From an uncultured Proteiniphilum sp. (GTDB taxonomy: Bacteria > Bacteroidota > Bacteroidia > Bacteroidales > Dysgonomonadaceae): a stretch of 64,000 nucleotides of DNA. The stretch lies in the NCBI RefSeq assembly GCF_937873925.1, contig NZ_CALNAT010000256.1, positions 1 to 64,000 of the forward strand, read 5' to 3'. Below the pieces are notes generated by a model. It did no database searches. It worked only from the letters and a program-made list of their open reading frames with translations, and had not been told where the DNA came from. This document shows, in pieces, positions 34,444 to 44,339 of this stretch (positions are counted from its first letter, which is position 1; every line of letters begins with the position of its first letter). A program made the position numbers and the translations under genes.

Positions 34444-34478
34444 GCACAAAAAAGCGAACCTTTTCGGGCTCGCTTTTT
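34443..34478 (-). terminator. Intrinsic terminator of pnp
   Basis: AAAAAGCGA (34449-34457) pairs with TCGCTTTTT (34470-34478), with a further CC/GG pair across a mismatch. On the minus strand the stem is followed by TTTTTTGTGCTTTTT. It lies just after the pnp stop codon. Confidence 0.8.
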
Positions 34479-34497
34479 ATCCTATGTTTGTGTTTAT

Positions 34498-36654
<2,157 letters not shown>

Positions 36655-36691
36655 AAATGATAAGTTATTATTTTCTTTGCATAAAATCCCC

Positions 36692-36699
36692 CAAAGATA
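36692..36699 (-). promoter_or_regulatory. -7 element for pnp
   Basis: The minus strand reads TATCTTTG, an excellent TAnnTTTG match, 38 bp before the ATG at 36654. It supports the shorter pnp start and a leader of about 30 nt. Confidence 0.6.
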
Positions 36700-36805
36700 C
36701 ATAAAGTTTTGGTTTCATGATGCATCCGGAACGATAAAATATGAAAATGTGAGCGTCCGATAATTTTACGATATGTTATTGACTGACTGTAAGGGGCCGC
36801 CCTGA

Positions 36806-36836
36806 TAAAAAAACAGGAACGCCCCGTCAGGGGTGT
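36806..36836 (-). terminator. Probable minus-strand terminator after the small ORF
   Basis: ACGCCCC (36819-36825) and GGGGTGT (36830-36836) form a stem with a GTCA loop. On the minus strand it is followed by CCTG and seven T. It would end a minus-strand transcript from the small ORF at 36945-37124. Confidence 0.45.
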
Positions 36837-36944
36837 TTCTTCACAGCTTCGGCCCTTTTCAGTGAAAGTTCAAGGTTATTGAATTGTTAAATATTTTATT
36901 TAAACTATATGTTTGTGGATGATAAAAAATTCTGTTTATGGCGA

Positions 36945-37124
36945 TCAGCTGATAATCCCTTTCCTATGGAGCTCCAAAAAAATAAGGTATTCTTTAAAGG
37001 TCCGGCTGTTTTTACCTTGTGCAATACGATATGCTCTCCACCCGGTCGTACCGTATTTCTTTGCCAGTTGCTTATAGAATGTCCGGTTCTCACAAAGAAG
37101 ATAGTGGAAGTAAGCTTTACACAT
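36945..37124 (-). CDS. Small hypothetical protein, 59 residues
   Basis: Not recognised with certainty. From ATG 37124 the protein reads MCKAYFHYLLCENRTFYKQL at the start, then KKYGTTGWRAYRIAQGK and FLELHRKGIIS. The helix-turn-helix-like KLA-KYGTT-WRAYRIA pattern and the basic composition resemble small proteins I associate with Bacteroidales genomes. A likely terminator lies about 110 bp after its stop. The ORF is short and no promoter is evident, so it could still be chance. Confidence 0.45.
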   Translation of the reverse strand: MCKAYFHYLLCENRTFYKQLAKKYGTTGWRAYRIAQGKNSRTFKEYLIFLELHRKGIIS

Positions 37125-37452
37125 TGAAGTCAATCAATTAGGGCTTGTTAAATAAATTTTTATCAGGTTGAAATGAATGATCATGGCATGATTCCATGAT
37201 AAACTGGTCTTGCACTTCCTTATATTAACCGGTATTAACCGGTAGAAAACAACTAAGTTTACTTGAATATGCCGTTTCAGGAACTTTTTCGATCAGCGAG
37301 GACAGAGATAAAACTTGTTTTGCCTATGTCGAGCACAGAAAAAGCCTGAAAGAAAATACTTGACTTTAATAGACCTCGTATTGATTAAAGAATAAGATGA
37401 CAGATGATCAGAGATCTAACATCTTATTCGATATCAACTTTAATGAGAATTT
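37125..37452. other. Non-coding region with inverted and direct repeats
   Basis: No gene seen. It holds an inverted repeat ATCATGG/CCATGAT (37180-37186, 37194-37200), a tandem TATTAACCGG pair (about 37225-37245) and a long hairpin at 37381-37437. A structured untranslated RNA is possible but unproven. Confidence 0.5.
37381..37437. other. Long imperfect hairpin
   Basis: AATAAGATG (37391-37399) pairs perfectly with CATCTTATT (37420-37428), and TTGAT (37381-37385) with ATCAA (37433-37437), around an internal loop. The apical 20 nt contain AGATCT. It lies between the terminator of the collagen-like gene and the small ORF and could be part of a small RNA. Confidence 0.35.
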
Positions 37453-37498
37453 AAAAAAAGCGGGAGAAAACTCCTTTGTTTTCTTCCCGCTTTTTTTT
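37453..37498. terminator. Strong bidirectional terminator after the collagen-like gene
   Basis: GCGGGAGAAAAC and GTTTTCTTCCCGC pair with one bulge. The stem has A-runs on the left and eight T on the right, so it works on both strands. It lies 13 bp beyond the stop of the minus-strand lipoprotein gene. Confidence 0.85.
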
Positions 37499-37510
37499 GA
37501 TTAACTATTG

Positions 37511-40405
37511 TTAGTTAATGGCCATATTGAATTCTTTCGGTATGATGAATGTATAGTCATGTCCGAAATTATCTTTCAATGTCACCTGGAGTTTAGTAGC
37601 TACAGGTACCGCCGGAGGACTGGTAATTACAGGAGCGAACGAAACATCGGTTCCGGTAAGTGTCGGAACAAAGTATTCATTCACCTTGTCATAAGCGGGC
37701 GCTCCGGTCAATACTTTCACATCAATAACATTGAAGGTTCTGCCGTCTTGCAGTGCAGGAGTATTGGTCAAATCAACGCGTGCTCCAACAGGTGGTAAGG
37801 CAGTGATATTTGAAATACTATAGGCTGCTACTGCTTCTGCATATTTCAGTGCAGGAGTATTTGCCTGGTTAGTACCTTTGTACTGCCACTCTTTCAGGTC
37901 TTGTACATAAGAACGGAATTCAGCTTTAATCGGTGTGGACGGTGCCCAGTAAACCCGATGGTTTGCGCTTCCATTATACAATACATAACCGAAGTCTTTC
38001 GCCAGTCTCAAGTCATAGATCTTTCCGTGGCCCGGTGCGGGTGCAGGCAGGTAAGGCACGCCAATTTCTGCCACAGGTACGGTACCATTGGTATTGGAAG
38101 TATTCCATGTCGGTCTAGAAGCTACAGGATGGGTAGTAGTGTTTTCTACAAGATATCCGGCTCCGTCAGTACCGATACCGTTCAATGCGTTGGCAAGATT
38201 ATACTCTCTTGTTCCCGGTAACGGATAAGCATAAATTACCGCCTGTCCGTTCACATCGTGGTGAATGCTGGTCTTATATCCGATGCCAGTTCCGTCGAAG
38301 GTAGGCATTACTTTCGTCAGGGTTACGTTGGTTGTGCTGAACGGTACTCCGAAGCTATTGTTCAACGTAAGCGTACCGGTGTAAGTTACACCTTCCTGAA
38401 GATCAGATGGTTTTACGTTTATGATCTGAAGTTTCTTGGTATCAGCCCATGTAGCTGCCGGATTGTTACTGGCATCTAATCTTATGAGATTAGTCAGATC
38501 CAATACAACACTATGTCCGATCGTCATACTGAATGTAGCGCTTCCTACGCTAGCCAGATTTACACCCGGGGCAAATGTGAGGATATTGGAAGGAACAGTA
38601 GTCGCTGCGGTCGGAACCGGAGCTGTAATTGTCTGGGTAAAGTTGAGACCTGAAGAAGCTACATCACCTACATATACGTAGAAGGACTTACCGTCGGGGT
38701 CAACCAGTGTACCGTCATAGTTCACAGCCATCACGCGGAAACCGATAATATCTCCGTTTGCCGAACCAGAATTAATCTGCAGGTTGGCCACTTCGCTCGC
38801 TTTATAAACCTTTTCCAGGCCATCGATATCGTAGCTGTTCCATGCATTTAATTCAGAAGGAGAACTTTCAACAGCCCATGCCCTGTCTAATACAATATAG
38901 TAAGCAAAAACATCATCGGCGTTATCTAATTTTAGGTTGAAAGTTTTACCAATTTCAGCGCCGAAGAAATTCTGTGCTCTCCTGTCGTCTGCAGGGTCAG
39001 CATTTTTAGTCTCTGCTGTATTCCATACACCTGTAGCCCATTTTTGATCAGCCGGTGCAGTGATTCCTGTTTCGCTGGTCAGATAACGGTTCTTGATGGT
39101 GGTGTGCGATCTATAAGCGGTTGCCGGTTCAGTTCCTTTCTTCACCGAGAAGATCAGATCATCAGGTGCATCCTGGCTATTATAAATAGGCGTCTTGGTT
39201 GAAGCTTGAATCCTGACACCAAAATCAGATATCACAAAGCGTTCTGCAGGCGTTTCACTTACATCCACACTGTTTTCGATGGCAATTGCAAACAAGAACT
39301 GTCCACTTACATCAGCAACCAAGGGGTTCAGTCCGACTACATTTGCTTCGGCAGGCATCTGGAATGTTACGTTCCAAAGACCGGTCACTGAAGGCGCAGC
39401 GCGCAAAGCGGTAGAACGTTCAGCTTTTACGGCTTTCACAAAATTGTTTACCAGATTGTTACCGTCACGTCTGATCAGATAGATCTTGTCTAACATTTTA
39501 CTTATATCAGCAGTAGCGGGGCTTACTTTGATTTCAATAGTCTGCTCTGCATAGAGTATCCGTTGACCATTGGTGAAAGCAATGGCACCTTCAAACCCCT
39601 GTCCGAATGCCCAGGTCTTTCTTGCCGGGGCAGTAGAGAAGTTCAGGGAGCGGTTTCTGGCCCAAATATCGTCATTTTCATAATCCAAAGAGATCTTGGT
39701 GATCATTTCGTTGATTTTAGCAAAGCTGAAAGTGATCGAAGTAACACCATTTCCTAATTTTACATTCGAAAGAGTAATGGATCCTGTTTCTTCATTCACA
39801 ACGGCTGTGATTATGCCGGGGAGCAACCACTGTTCGTCGGTCTTTGTTTTAACGTCACCATCAACCTTATACCAGTAGCCGTCGGAATTAGGCTCATAAT
39901 AAATACCGTCTTTTCCTGCGGGGCCAGTCGGACCAGCGGGACCTTGTTCTCCAGCATCACCTTTTTCGCCTTTCCATGTATATTCAGATTTCACACCGTC
40001 AATATACCAGAAACCGTCAGGATTAGCGGTAACAACAGATCCGGGTTGACCTGCGGTGCCTGTATCTCCCTTGTCTCCCTTGTCTCCTTTATCTCCCTTG
40101 TCTCCTTTATCTCCCTTGTCACCTTTATCGCCTTTCGCACCGTCAACACCGTCAACACCATTTTTCAGGTCGTACGTTTGACCGTTACTCAAAGTAACTT
40201 TCAAACCGGTAGCTGTGCTCTCAACTTGAGTGATAACGGCGCCCCCATCCACTTTGCTTTTCAAGTCGTTCAAAGTGGAACTGAGACCTGCAATCTTTTC
40301 CTCGAGATTGCTGATGTCATCATCATAATCTTTACACGATGTAACTGTGACGAATGCCGCAATCACCGCGAAGATAAAAAACTTAAATAAATAACTTTTT
40401 TTCAT
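37511..40405 (-). CDS. Large surface lipoprotein with coiled coil and collagen-like repeats
   Basis: Function unknown; 964 residues. The signal peptide ends in a lipobox VTSC (C24). Residues about 29-53 (DDDISNLEEKIAGLSSTLND) form a short coiled coil. Collagen-like Gly-X-Y runs follow at about 83-122, including seven consecutive GDK triplets, and again at about 146-167 (GEKGDAGEQGPAGPTGPAGK). Short beta-hairpin modules of the kind found at the N-terminus of PL29-like/DUF4988 proteins (SNGQTYDLKNG, NPDGFWYIDG, NSDGYWYKVDG) separate them. The remaining 770 residues look like beta-rich extracellular domains without a known enzyme motif. It is last of a three-gene operon with an unknown protein and an HU-like protein. 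A trimeric stalk with an adhesive or binding head is inference. Confidence 0.85.
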   Translation of the reverse strand: MKKSYLFKFFIFAVIAAFVTVTSCKDYDDDISNLEEKIAGLSSTLNDLKSKVDGGAVITQVESTATGLKVTLSNGQTYDLKNGVDGVDGAKGDKGDKGDKGDKGDKGDKGDKGDTGTAGQPGSVVTANPDGFWYIDGVKSEYTWKGEKGDAGEQGPAGPTGPAGKDGIYYEPNSDGYWYKVDGDVKTKTDEQWLLPGIITAVVNEETGSITLSNVKLGNGVTSITFSFAKINEMITKISLDYENDDIWARNRSLNFSTAPARKTWAFGQGFEGAIAFTNGQRILYAEQTIEIKVSPATADISKMLDKIYLIRRDGNNLVNNFVKAVKAERSTALRAAPSVTGLWNVTFQMPAEANVVGLNPLVADVSGQFLFAIAIENSVDVSETPAERFVISDFGVRIQASTKTPIYNSQDAPDDLIFSVKKGTEPATAYRSHTTIKNRYLTSETGITAPADQKWATGVWNTAETKNADPADDRRAQNFFGAEIGKTFNLKLDNADDVFAYYIVLDRAWAVESSPSELNAWNSYDIDGLEKVYKASEVANLQINSGSANGDIIGFRVMAVNYDGTLVDPDGKSFYVYVGDVASSGLNFTQTITAPVPTAATTVPSNILTFAPGVNLASVGSATFSMTIGHSVVLDLTNLIRLDASNNPAATWADTKKLQIINVKPSDLQEGVTYTGTLTLNNSFGVPFSTTNVTLTKVMPTFDGTGIGYKTSIHHDVNGQAVIYAYPLPGTREYNLANALNGIGTDGAGYLVENTTTHPVASRPTWNTSNTNGTVPVAEIGVPYLPAPAPGHGKIYDLRLAKDFGYVLYNGSANHRVYWAPSTPIKAEFRSYVQDLKEWQYKGTNQANTPALKYAEAVAAYSISNITALPPVGARVDLTNTPALQDGRTFNVIDVKVLTGAPAYDKVNEYFVPTLTGTDVSFAPVITSPPAVPVATKLQVTLKDNFGHDYTFIIPKEFNMAIN
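40070..40132. repeat. Seven tandem 9-bp units encoding Gly-Asp-Lys
   Basis: On the plus strand the units alternate between CTCCCTTGT and CTCCTTTAT variants. Because the unit is a multiple of three, slippage would change the length of the collagen-like rod without breaking the frame. Confidence 0.85.
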
Positions 40406-40466
40406 ACACTAAAAATTTAATAATAAAAATGGATTAAAATATTACACAATTGGTGTTCTTATATTT

Positions 40467-41108
40467 TTACAATTTAAAAACTGATTTTCTTTTCTCCTTT
40501 TTCTGAAGGAATAACTCTGTCAGCGAAGGGCGGCGCAGATTCAACGATGGGCTGTTACTGAACAGGCCGGTTATCGAATCCTCTTTTTGATATCCTGTTT
40601 TTATTCCTTTTTTCTTCAGTACCGAAAAAGAGGTGTAATTTGGTATATAGGATATCTCTACCATTCCAAGCTCAATCATATCGTCCGTATTGGCAAAATC
40701 CAGGCATACTTTCAGCAGGATACTGTCATTTACCACTACCCGACAGACCGTATTGATGACGTCGGTAACCGGAGTTGTCTTCTCAATGATCTCATTATGC
40801 ACTACCGTGGCAGATACCGGTTCACGCTGTTCTACCAGACGGATAAGTGTGATACGACTTTGCAATCCGGTGCGGTGATAGGCTATTTTTATATCGGTAA
40901 TCAGGCTGCCCCGGGTAACAGGCAACATCATATAGATCCATTTGGAATCTCCCGGCTCACTCACCTGTACCTGTAATCCCGGATGGAATACATAAGGATA
41001 GTCGATTCTGATGCTCGGATCGCCTGTCACAAAACCTAATGCATGAAGCATTAGTGATTGCCTTTTGGATAAAAGTTTTCTGGAAATATGTCCGTAATTG
41101 TTATCCAT
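40467..41108 (-). CDS. Hypothetical protein, middle gene of the collagen-like operon
   Basis: Not recognised. The 213 residues have no signal peptide or membrane segment. The middle part (about 40-155) is rich in beta-strand patterns such as WIYMMLPVTRGSLITDIKIA, RITLIRLVEQ and ILLKVCLDFANTD. The C-terminus is basic (LFLQKKEKRKSVFKL). It lies 60 bp after the HU-like gene and 61 bp before the collagen-like lipoprotein gene, all on the minus strand. A cytoplasmic role serving the lipoprotein is possible but nothing in the sequence shows it. Confidence 0.7.
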   Translation of the reverse strand: MDNNYGHISRKLLSKRQSLMLHALGFVTGDPSIRIDYPYVFHPGLQVQVSEPGDSKWIYMMLPVTRGSLITDIKIAYHRTGLQSRITLIRLVEQREPVSATVVHNEIIEKTTPVTDVINTVCRVVVNDSILLKVCLDFANTDDMIELGMVEISYIPNYTSFSVLKKKGIKTGYQKEDSITGLFSNSPSLNLRRPSLTELFLQKKEKRKSVFKL

Positions 41109-41168
41109 CGGTTGTATTATTCCATTTATTTTCCGGTATAGTACAAAATGTGATTTGCTGCCGGGGTA

Positions 41169-41546
41169 TTATTCTACTTTTTCAAAGTGTATCTTTAACA
41201 ATGTTTTTTTTAACTCAGGTGAAGGGGTAAATACTACTTTCATATTTCTTATGTTGTCGGAAGTGAATTCTTCCGGGTCTTTTACTCCTTCACTCGAGAG
41301 GGAGAGGCGCAACGTGCCAAAATTGTTCAGATTCACACTATACCCCTCAATCAAATAGCGGGGAATTTCATCGACCATGTTCTCGATCACATTCATCACT
41401 GCGCCACGCGCTAGAAATGACTTGCCGGCAATTCCCTTACTCAGTTGATAATGGTTTATCGTACCTGCTTTTACAGGGCTGGCATACCATTTCCGTTCTG
41501 TTTCGCGCTCAAGCGGATTGGCTTTTTGAATTAGTTTATACTTCAT
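41169..41546 (-). CDS. HU-like DNA-binding protein (HIG family)
   Basis: A 125-residue protein of the HU-IHF-like group with the Bacteroidota HIG-type N-terminus (YKLIQKANPLERETERKWYA). The helical part is SFLARGAVMNVIENMVDEIP and the beta arm region is YSVNLNNFGTLRLSLSSEG. Such proteins are common as first genes of accessory operons in Bacteroidales. Here it precedes an unknown protein and the collagen-like lipoprotein. A local transcriptional or architectural role is inferred. Confidence 0.85.
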   Translation of the reverse strand: MKYKLIQKANPLERETERKWYASPVKAGTINHYQLSKGIAGKSFLARGAVMNVIENMVDEIPRYLIEGYSVNLNNFGTLRLSLSSEGVKDPEEFTSDNIRNMKVVFTPSPELKKTLLKIHFEKVE

Positions 41547-41697
41547 AGACCGTTATTTTATTATTTTTTTGATATGATTTTTACCGCGTAAGAGGAGACA
41601 TGGAAATTAATATTGTGAGTTTGCTCTAAAAGATTGAATGTGACCTCTGTTTAGTTGTTGGTTTCATTTTTGTTTACGCTTGGAGCAATTTTTTTGC

Positions 41698-41729
41698 CCG
41701 TTTGCCGATAATCTTCCGACCGTTTGCCG
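41698..41729. promoter_or_regulatory. Direct repeat CCGTTTGCCG x2, candidate operator
   Basis: CCGTTTGCCG occurs at 41698-41707 and 41720-41729, exactly 22 bp (two helical turns) apart. The core CGTTTG appears again at 41765-41770, a further 44 bp on, which keeps the phase. Tandem sites on one face of the helix are typical for AraC-type output domains such as that of the adjacent hybrid kinase. Confidence 0.5.
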
Positions 41730-41813
41730 GTTTTTTTCGCTTTTCTGTTTTTACCGGTTCCGAACGTTTGGAAATATCGGGACGTCCCTTTGAACTGGTA
41801 TTTATTTTGATGA

Positions 41814-41821
41814 CAAACTTA
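41814..41821 (-). promoter_or_regulatory. -7 candidate for the HU/collagen-like operon
   Basis: The minus strand reads TAAGTTTG (TAnnTTTG). It would leave a leader of about 260 nt with the direct repeats inside it, so either the leader is long or another start is used. Confidence 0.3.
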
Positions 41822-42043
41822 CGCTTTTCCCTAACCCCCGGTTAGGATTTATTTCGTTAAATTTAGCATAAAACAGGCTTTAACATTTATACCGGTTAGG
41901 ATTATTTGCGCATTGATTGAAGTTAAATTATTGAAAAATAGCGGGATGGATATGCTACTTTATTCTTATGCGGAATTTTTTTCAGGTTAAAGAAAACCCT
42001 TTTGCCTGTTTTTGATGATATATTTATAAGGCTTGCCGGTATC

Positions 42044-43852
42044 TTAATTTTGGGGTAAACGTTTGAATTGAGTAGGGGTAATTCCGGTATGTTTTTTAAA
42101 TATCCGGGAGAAATAATTCACATCGTAGATGCCGCATTCGGCTGCTACTTCGCCGATGGTCTTGTTATATGTGGTAAAGATCTTTTTCGCATGCCGGAGC
42201 TTCACCTGCAGAATATAAGTGGAGGAGGGATACCCCGTGATGGCGTTCAGTTTTTTATTCAGTTGAGACACACTGATAGCCAGCTCCTGAGCCAGCTTTC
42301 CGGGAGTGAAGTCGGGATTTTTTATTTCACGGTAGATAATATCGGTGACATGACGCAGGAAGTCTGTATTCATATTGTTATCACCCGATTCCGCTTTTTC
42401 TTCTTTCAGTACGGTCCTGTAGTATTTCTCTTTCAGAAGCTGGCGTGTCTCCAGCAGATTCTCCACGCGTATCTGCAGTTCTTCTGCGTAAAAGGGTTTG
42501 CGGATATAACAGTCGGCCCCGCTCCTTAAACCCTCGATCAGATCCGTTTCCTTGTTTTTTGCGGAAATAATGATTACAGGGATATGGTTGAGCAGCGGCG
42601 ATCCCTTTATCTCCCTGCATAATTCAATACCGTTTTTTTTCGGCATGACCGCATCGGTGATCACGATGTCCGGAATTTGTTTATTAGCCATATCCCATGC
42701 TTTCTCCCCGTTGGAGGCATATATGATATTGTATTGTTCCTGAGGGAACATGGAACGGATATAAAGGGCGATGTCTTTATTGTCTTCGACTAATAAGATG
42801 GTGTTACGGAGATCGTCTTCATCAGTTTCGGAAGAAATAAACCTTTTGGTTTCCTCCTGGGTTGGAGTTTCCGCTACGGGATACGGAATATTCTTTTCGG
42901 GCTTCCAGAATGAATAAAGCTGTTTTTCACTTTTCCGCACAGGTAACTCGACCGTAAACGTAGATCCTTTTTCCACTTCGCTTTCCACCCGGACAGTACC
43001 GCCCAGGGCTTCCGTGAGCTGTTTGACGAGCGTAAGCCCTATCCCACTGCCGGCAGGGGTTTCCATTCCCGCATGCGGGCTCTTGTAAAACAGGTCGAAG
43101 ATATGGGGAAGCATCTCCTTGCCGATCCCTTTTCCATGATCGATCACTTTGATGATCATCTTTTGCCGGGTTTTTGTGTCCCTTTCCAGGATAAGGTTGA
43201 TACGGGTACCTTCGTCGCTGTAATTGATGGCGTTGGCAAGAAGGTTGTACAGGATCTTTTGAAGATAATCGGGTACGAAATCGGTTTCAATCTCCGTTTC
43301 ACTACTGAAAAAGAACAACTCGATTTCCTTCTGCTTTGCATAAATACGGAAGGTTTCCGATATCATCTCCACAAAAGTGACTATATTGCCGGTTTTCCAT
43401 TCCACGGTTTTGTCGGACGTTTGTAGATTGGCAATATCGAGCAGCTGGTTCACCAGATCGGAGAGGCTCCTTCCCTGCCGTTCAATCGCGTTGAGATAAG
43501 TGGATAAATTGCCGTTGGACAGGTTCTTTTGGTCCTTGAGTTGCTTGCTTAACCCAAGGATGACGGTGAGCGGGGTGCGGAGTTCATGGGTGATCTTGGC
43601 GAAGATATCACTGAGGAGCCGTTCTTCCTGTTGCTGCATGCGATTGTTTTTCATCCGCTCGAAGAGGGAGAATAATAGGGTCAGTAAGGCGAATACGAAC
43701 AGGATCGCTCCGATATATATGCTTGTTCTTCCGGAATAAACATCGGGGAGCTGTATGTTCAACACTGGCAGAAAAACGGCTTCGGCGGATATACCGGACG
43801 GAAGGAGGTTGTCCGGCGATAAATTGCATGGATGCAGGTAAAATAGCTCCAT
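42044..43852 (-). CDS. Hybrid two-component regulator (kinase-receiver-AraC) with minimal sensor region
   Basis: A single-protein signalling system. From ATG 43852 it has 602 residues; a GTG at 43909 would add 19. One membrane helix (about 44-64) follows a short N-terminal segment. The kinase has H89 in FAKITHELRTPL, the N box LLANAINYSDEG and GSGIGLTLV. The receiver contains ILLVEDNKDIALYI and the phospho-acceptor Asp in VITDAVMPKKNG. The AraC domain ends with CGIYDVNYFSRIFKKHTGIT. Typical hybrid two-component systems of Bacteroides carry a large periplasmic beta-propeller sensor of about 700 residues, which is missing here. It faces the HU/collagen-like operon, its probable target. Confidence 0.88.
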   Translation of the reverse strand: MELFYLHPCNLSPDNLLPSGISAEAVFLPVLNIQLPDVYSGRTSIYIGAILFVFALLTLLFSLFERMKNNRMQQQEERLLSDIFAKITHELRTPLTVILGLSKQLKDQKNLSNGNLSTYLNAIERQGRSLSDLVNQLLDIANLQTSDKTVEWKTGNIVTFVEMISETFRIYAKQKEIELFFFSSETEIETDFVPDYLQKILYNLLANAINYSDEGTRINLILERDTKTRQKMIIKVIDHGKGIGKEMLPHIFDLFYKSPHAGMETPAGSGIGLTLVKQLTEALGGTVRVESEVEKGSTFTVELPVRKSEKQLYSFWKPEKNIPYPVAETPTQEETKRFISSETDEDDLRNTILLVEDNKDIALYIRSMFPQEQYNIIYASNGEKAWDMANKQIPDIVITDAVMPKKNGIELCREIKGSPLLNHIPVIIISAKNKETDLIEGLRSGADCYIRKPFYAEELQIRVENLLETRQLLKEKYYRTVLKEEKAESGDNNMNTDFLRHVTDIIYREIKNPDFTPGKLAQELAISVSQLNKKLNAITGYPSSTYILQVKLRHAKKIFTTYNKTIGEVAAECGIYDVNYFSRIFKKHTGITPTQFKRLPQN

Positions 43853-44265
43853 AGGATGTAAATTGATAAGGTATTCTTTTACTTGAAGCAAGAGAATAAG
43901 AGTTTCCACAATGTTTGAATTTTGTTTTATACGTACCTCTATATTGGGTTTGCAATATAATGCTTTTTTTTCCTAATATGCCGGCATTTTTTTATGTTGA
44001 AAATTCCCCATAAACGCTGATAGGTCGAAGACTGATTTTTTATTTATCTTTAACAATATATTTTTTTCATAATGGAATATCATGAACTCCACAATTAGCA
44101 TTTTTTTAAGTTTGCCCTATCTTGGTTAATCTATGAGATGCGAAGACGGATTTACTGATCTGTGCGGAGTCCGGCTGAAGTGTCGGGAATGTGGAATAAT
44201 TATTCGAATCGTATCGGTTTCAAAAGAAAATCATGTAAATTTGCGAAGGAATGAAGATTTGCAGA
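43853..44265. other. Divergent region, hybrid regulator / TlpA-like gene
   Basis: About 410 bp, AT-rich. Translating the strand upstream of the regulator shows no remnant of a sensor domain. A -7 candidate for the plus-strand gene lies at 44236-44243. Nothing else seen. Confidence 0.5.
44236..44243 (+). promoter_or_regulatory. -7 element before the TlpA-like gene
   Basis: TAAATTTG matches TAnnTTTG about 100 bp before the ATG. No clear -33 box. Confidence 0.4.
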
Positions 44266-44326
44266 TGTGTTGATGTGTTGTTTAATCTCCTTCGATCTCC
44301 TTCAATCTCATTCGATCTAAAAAATA
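44266..44326. repeat. Low-complexity word tract before the TlpA-like gene
   Basis: Repeats of GATGTGTTGATGTGTTGTTT and of CTCCTTCGATCTCCTTCAAT followed by CTCATTCGATCT. Same character as the other junction tracts, ending 14 bp before the ATG. Confidence 0.55.
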
Positions 44327-44339
44327 AAGATAAATAAAT

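Larger units (their letters stand above)
41547..42043. other. Intergenic region upstream of the HU/collagen-like operon
   Basis: This 497-bp AT-rich gap holds two exact copies of CCGTTTGCCG 22 bp apart, a third partial copy in phase, and a minus-strand -7 candidate TAAGTTTG at 41814-41821. I see no ORF with coding character. Confidence 0.65.

Noticed and set aside
36655..36702. Longer N-terminus of polynucleotide phosphorylase
   Set aside because: It would contain the -7 promoter element at 36692-36699; the conserved protein begins at ATG 36654.
37225..37246. Attachment site or transposon end at the TATTAACCGG pair
   Set aside because: No integrase, transposase or matching second copy is seen in the window.
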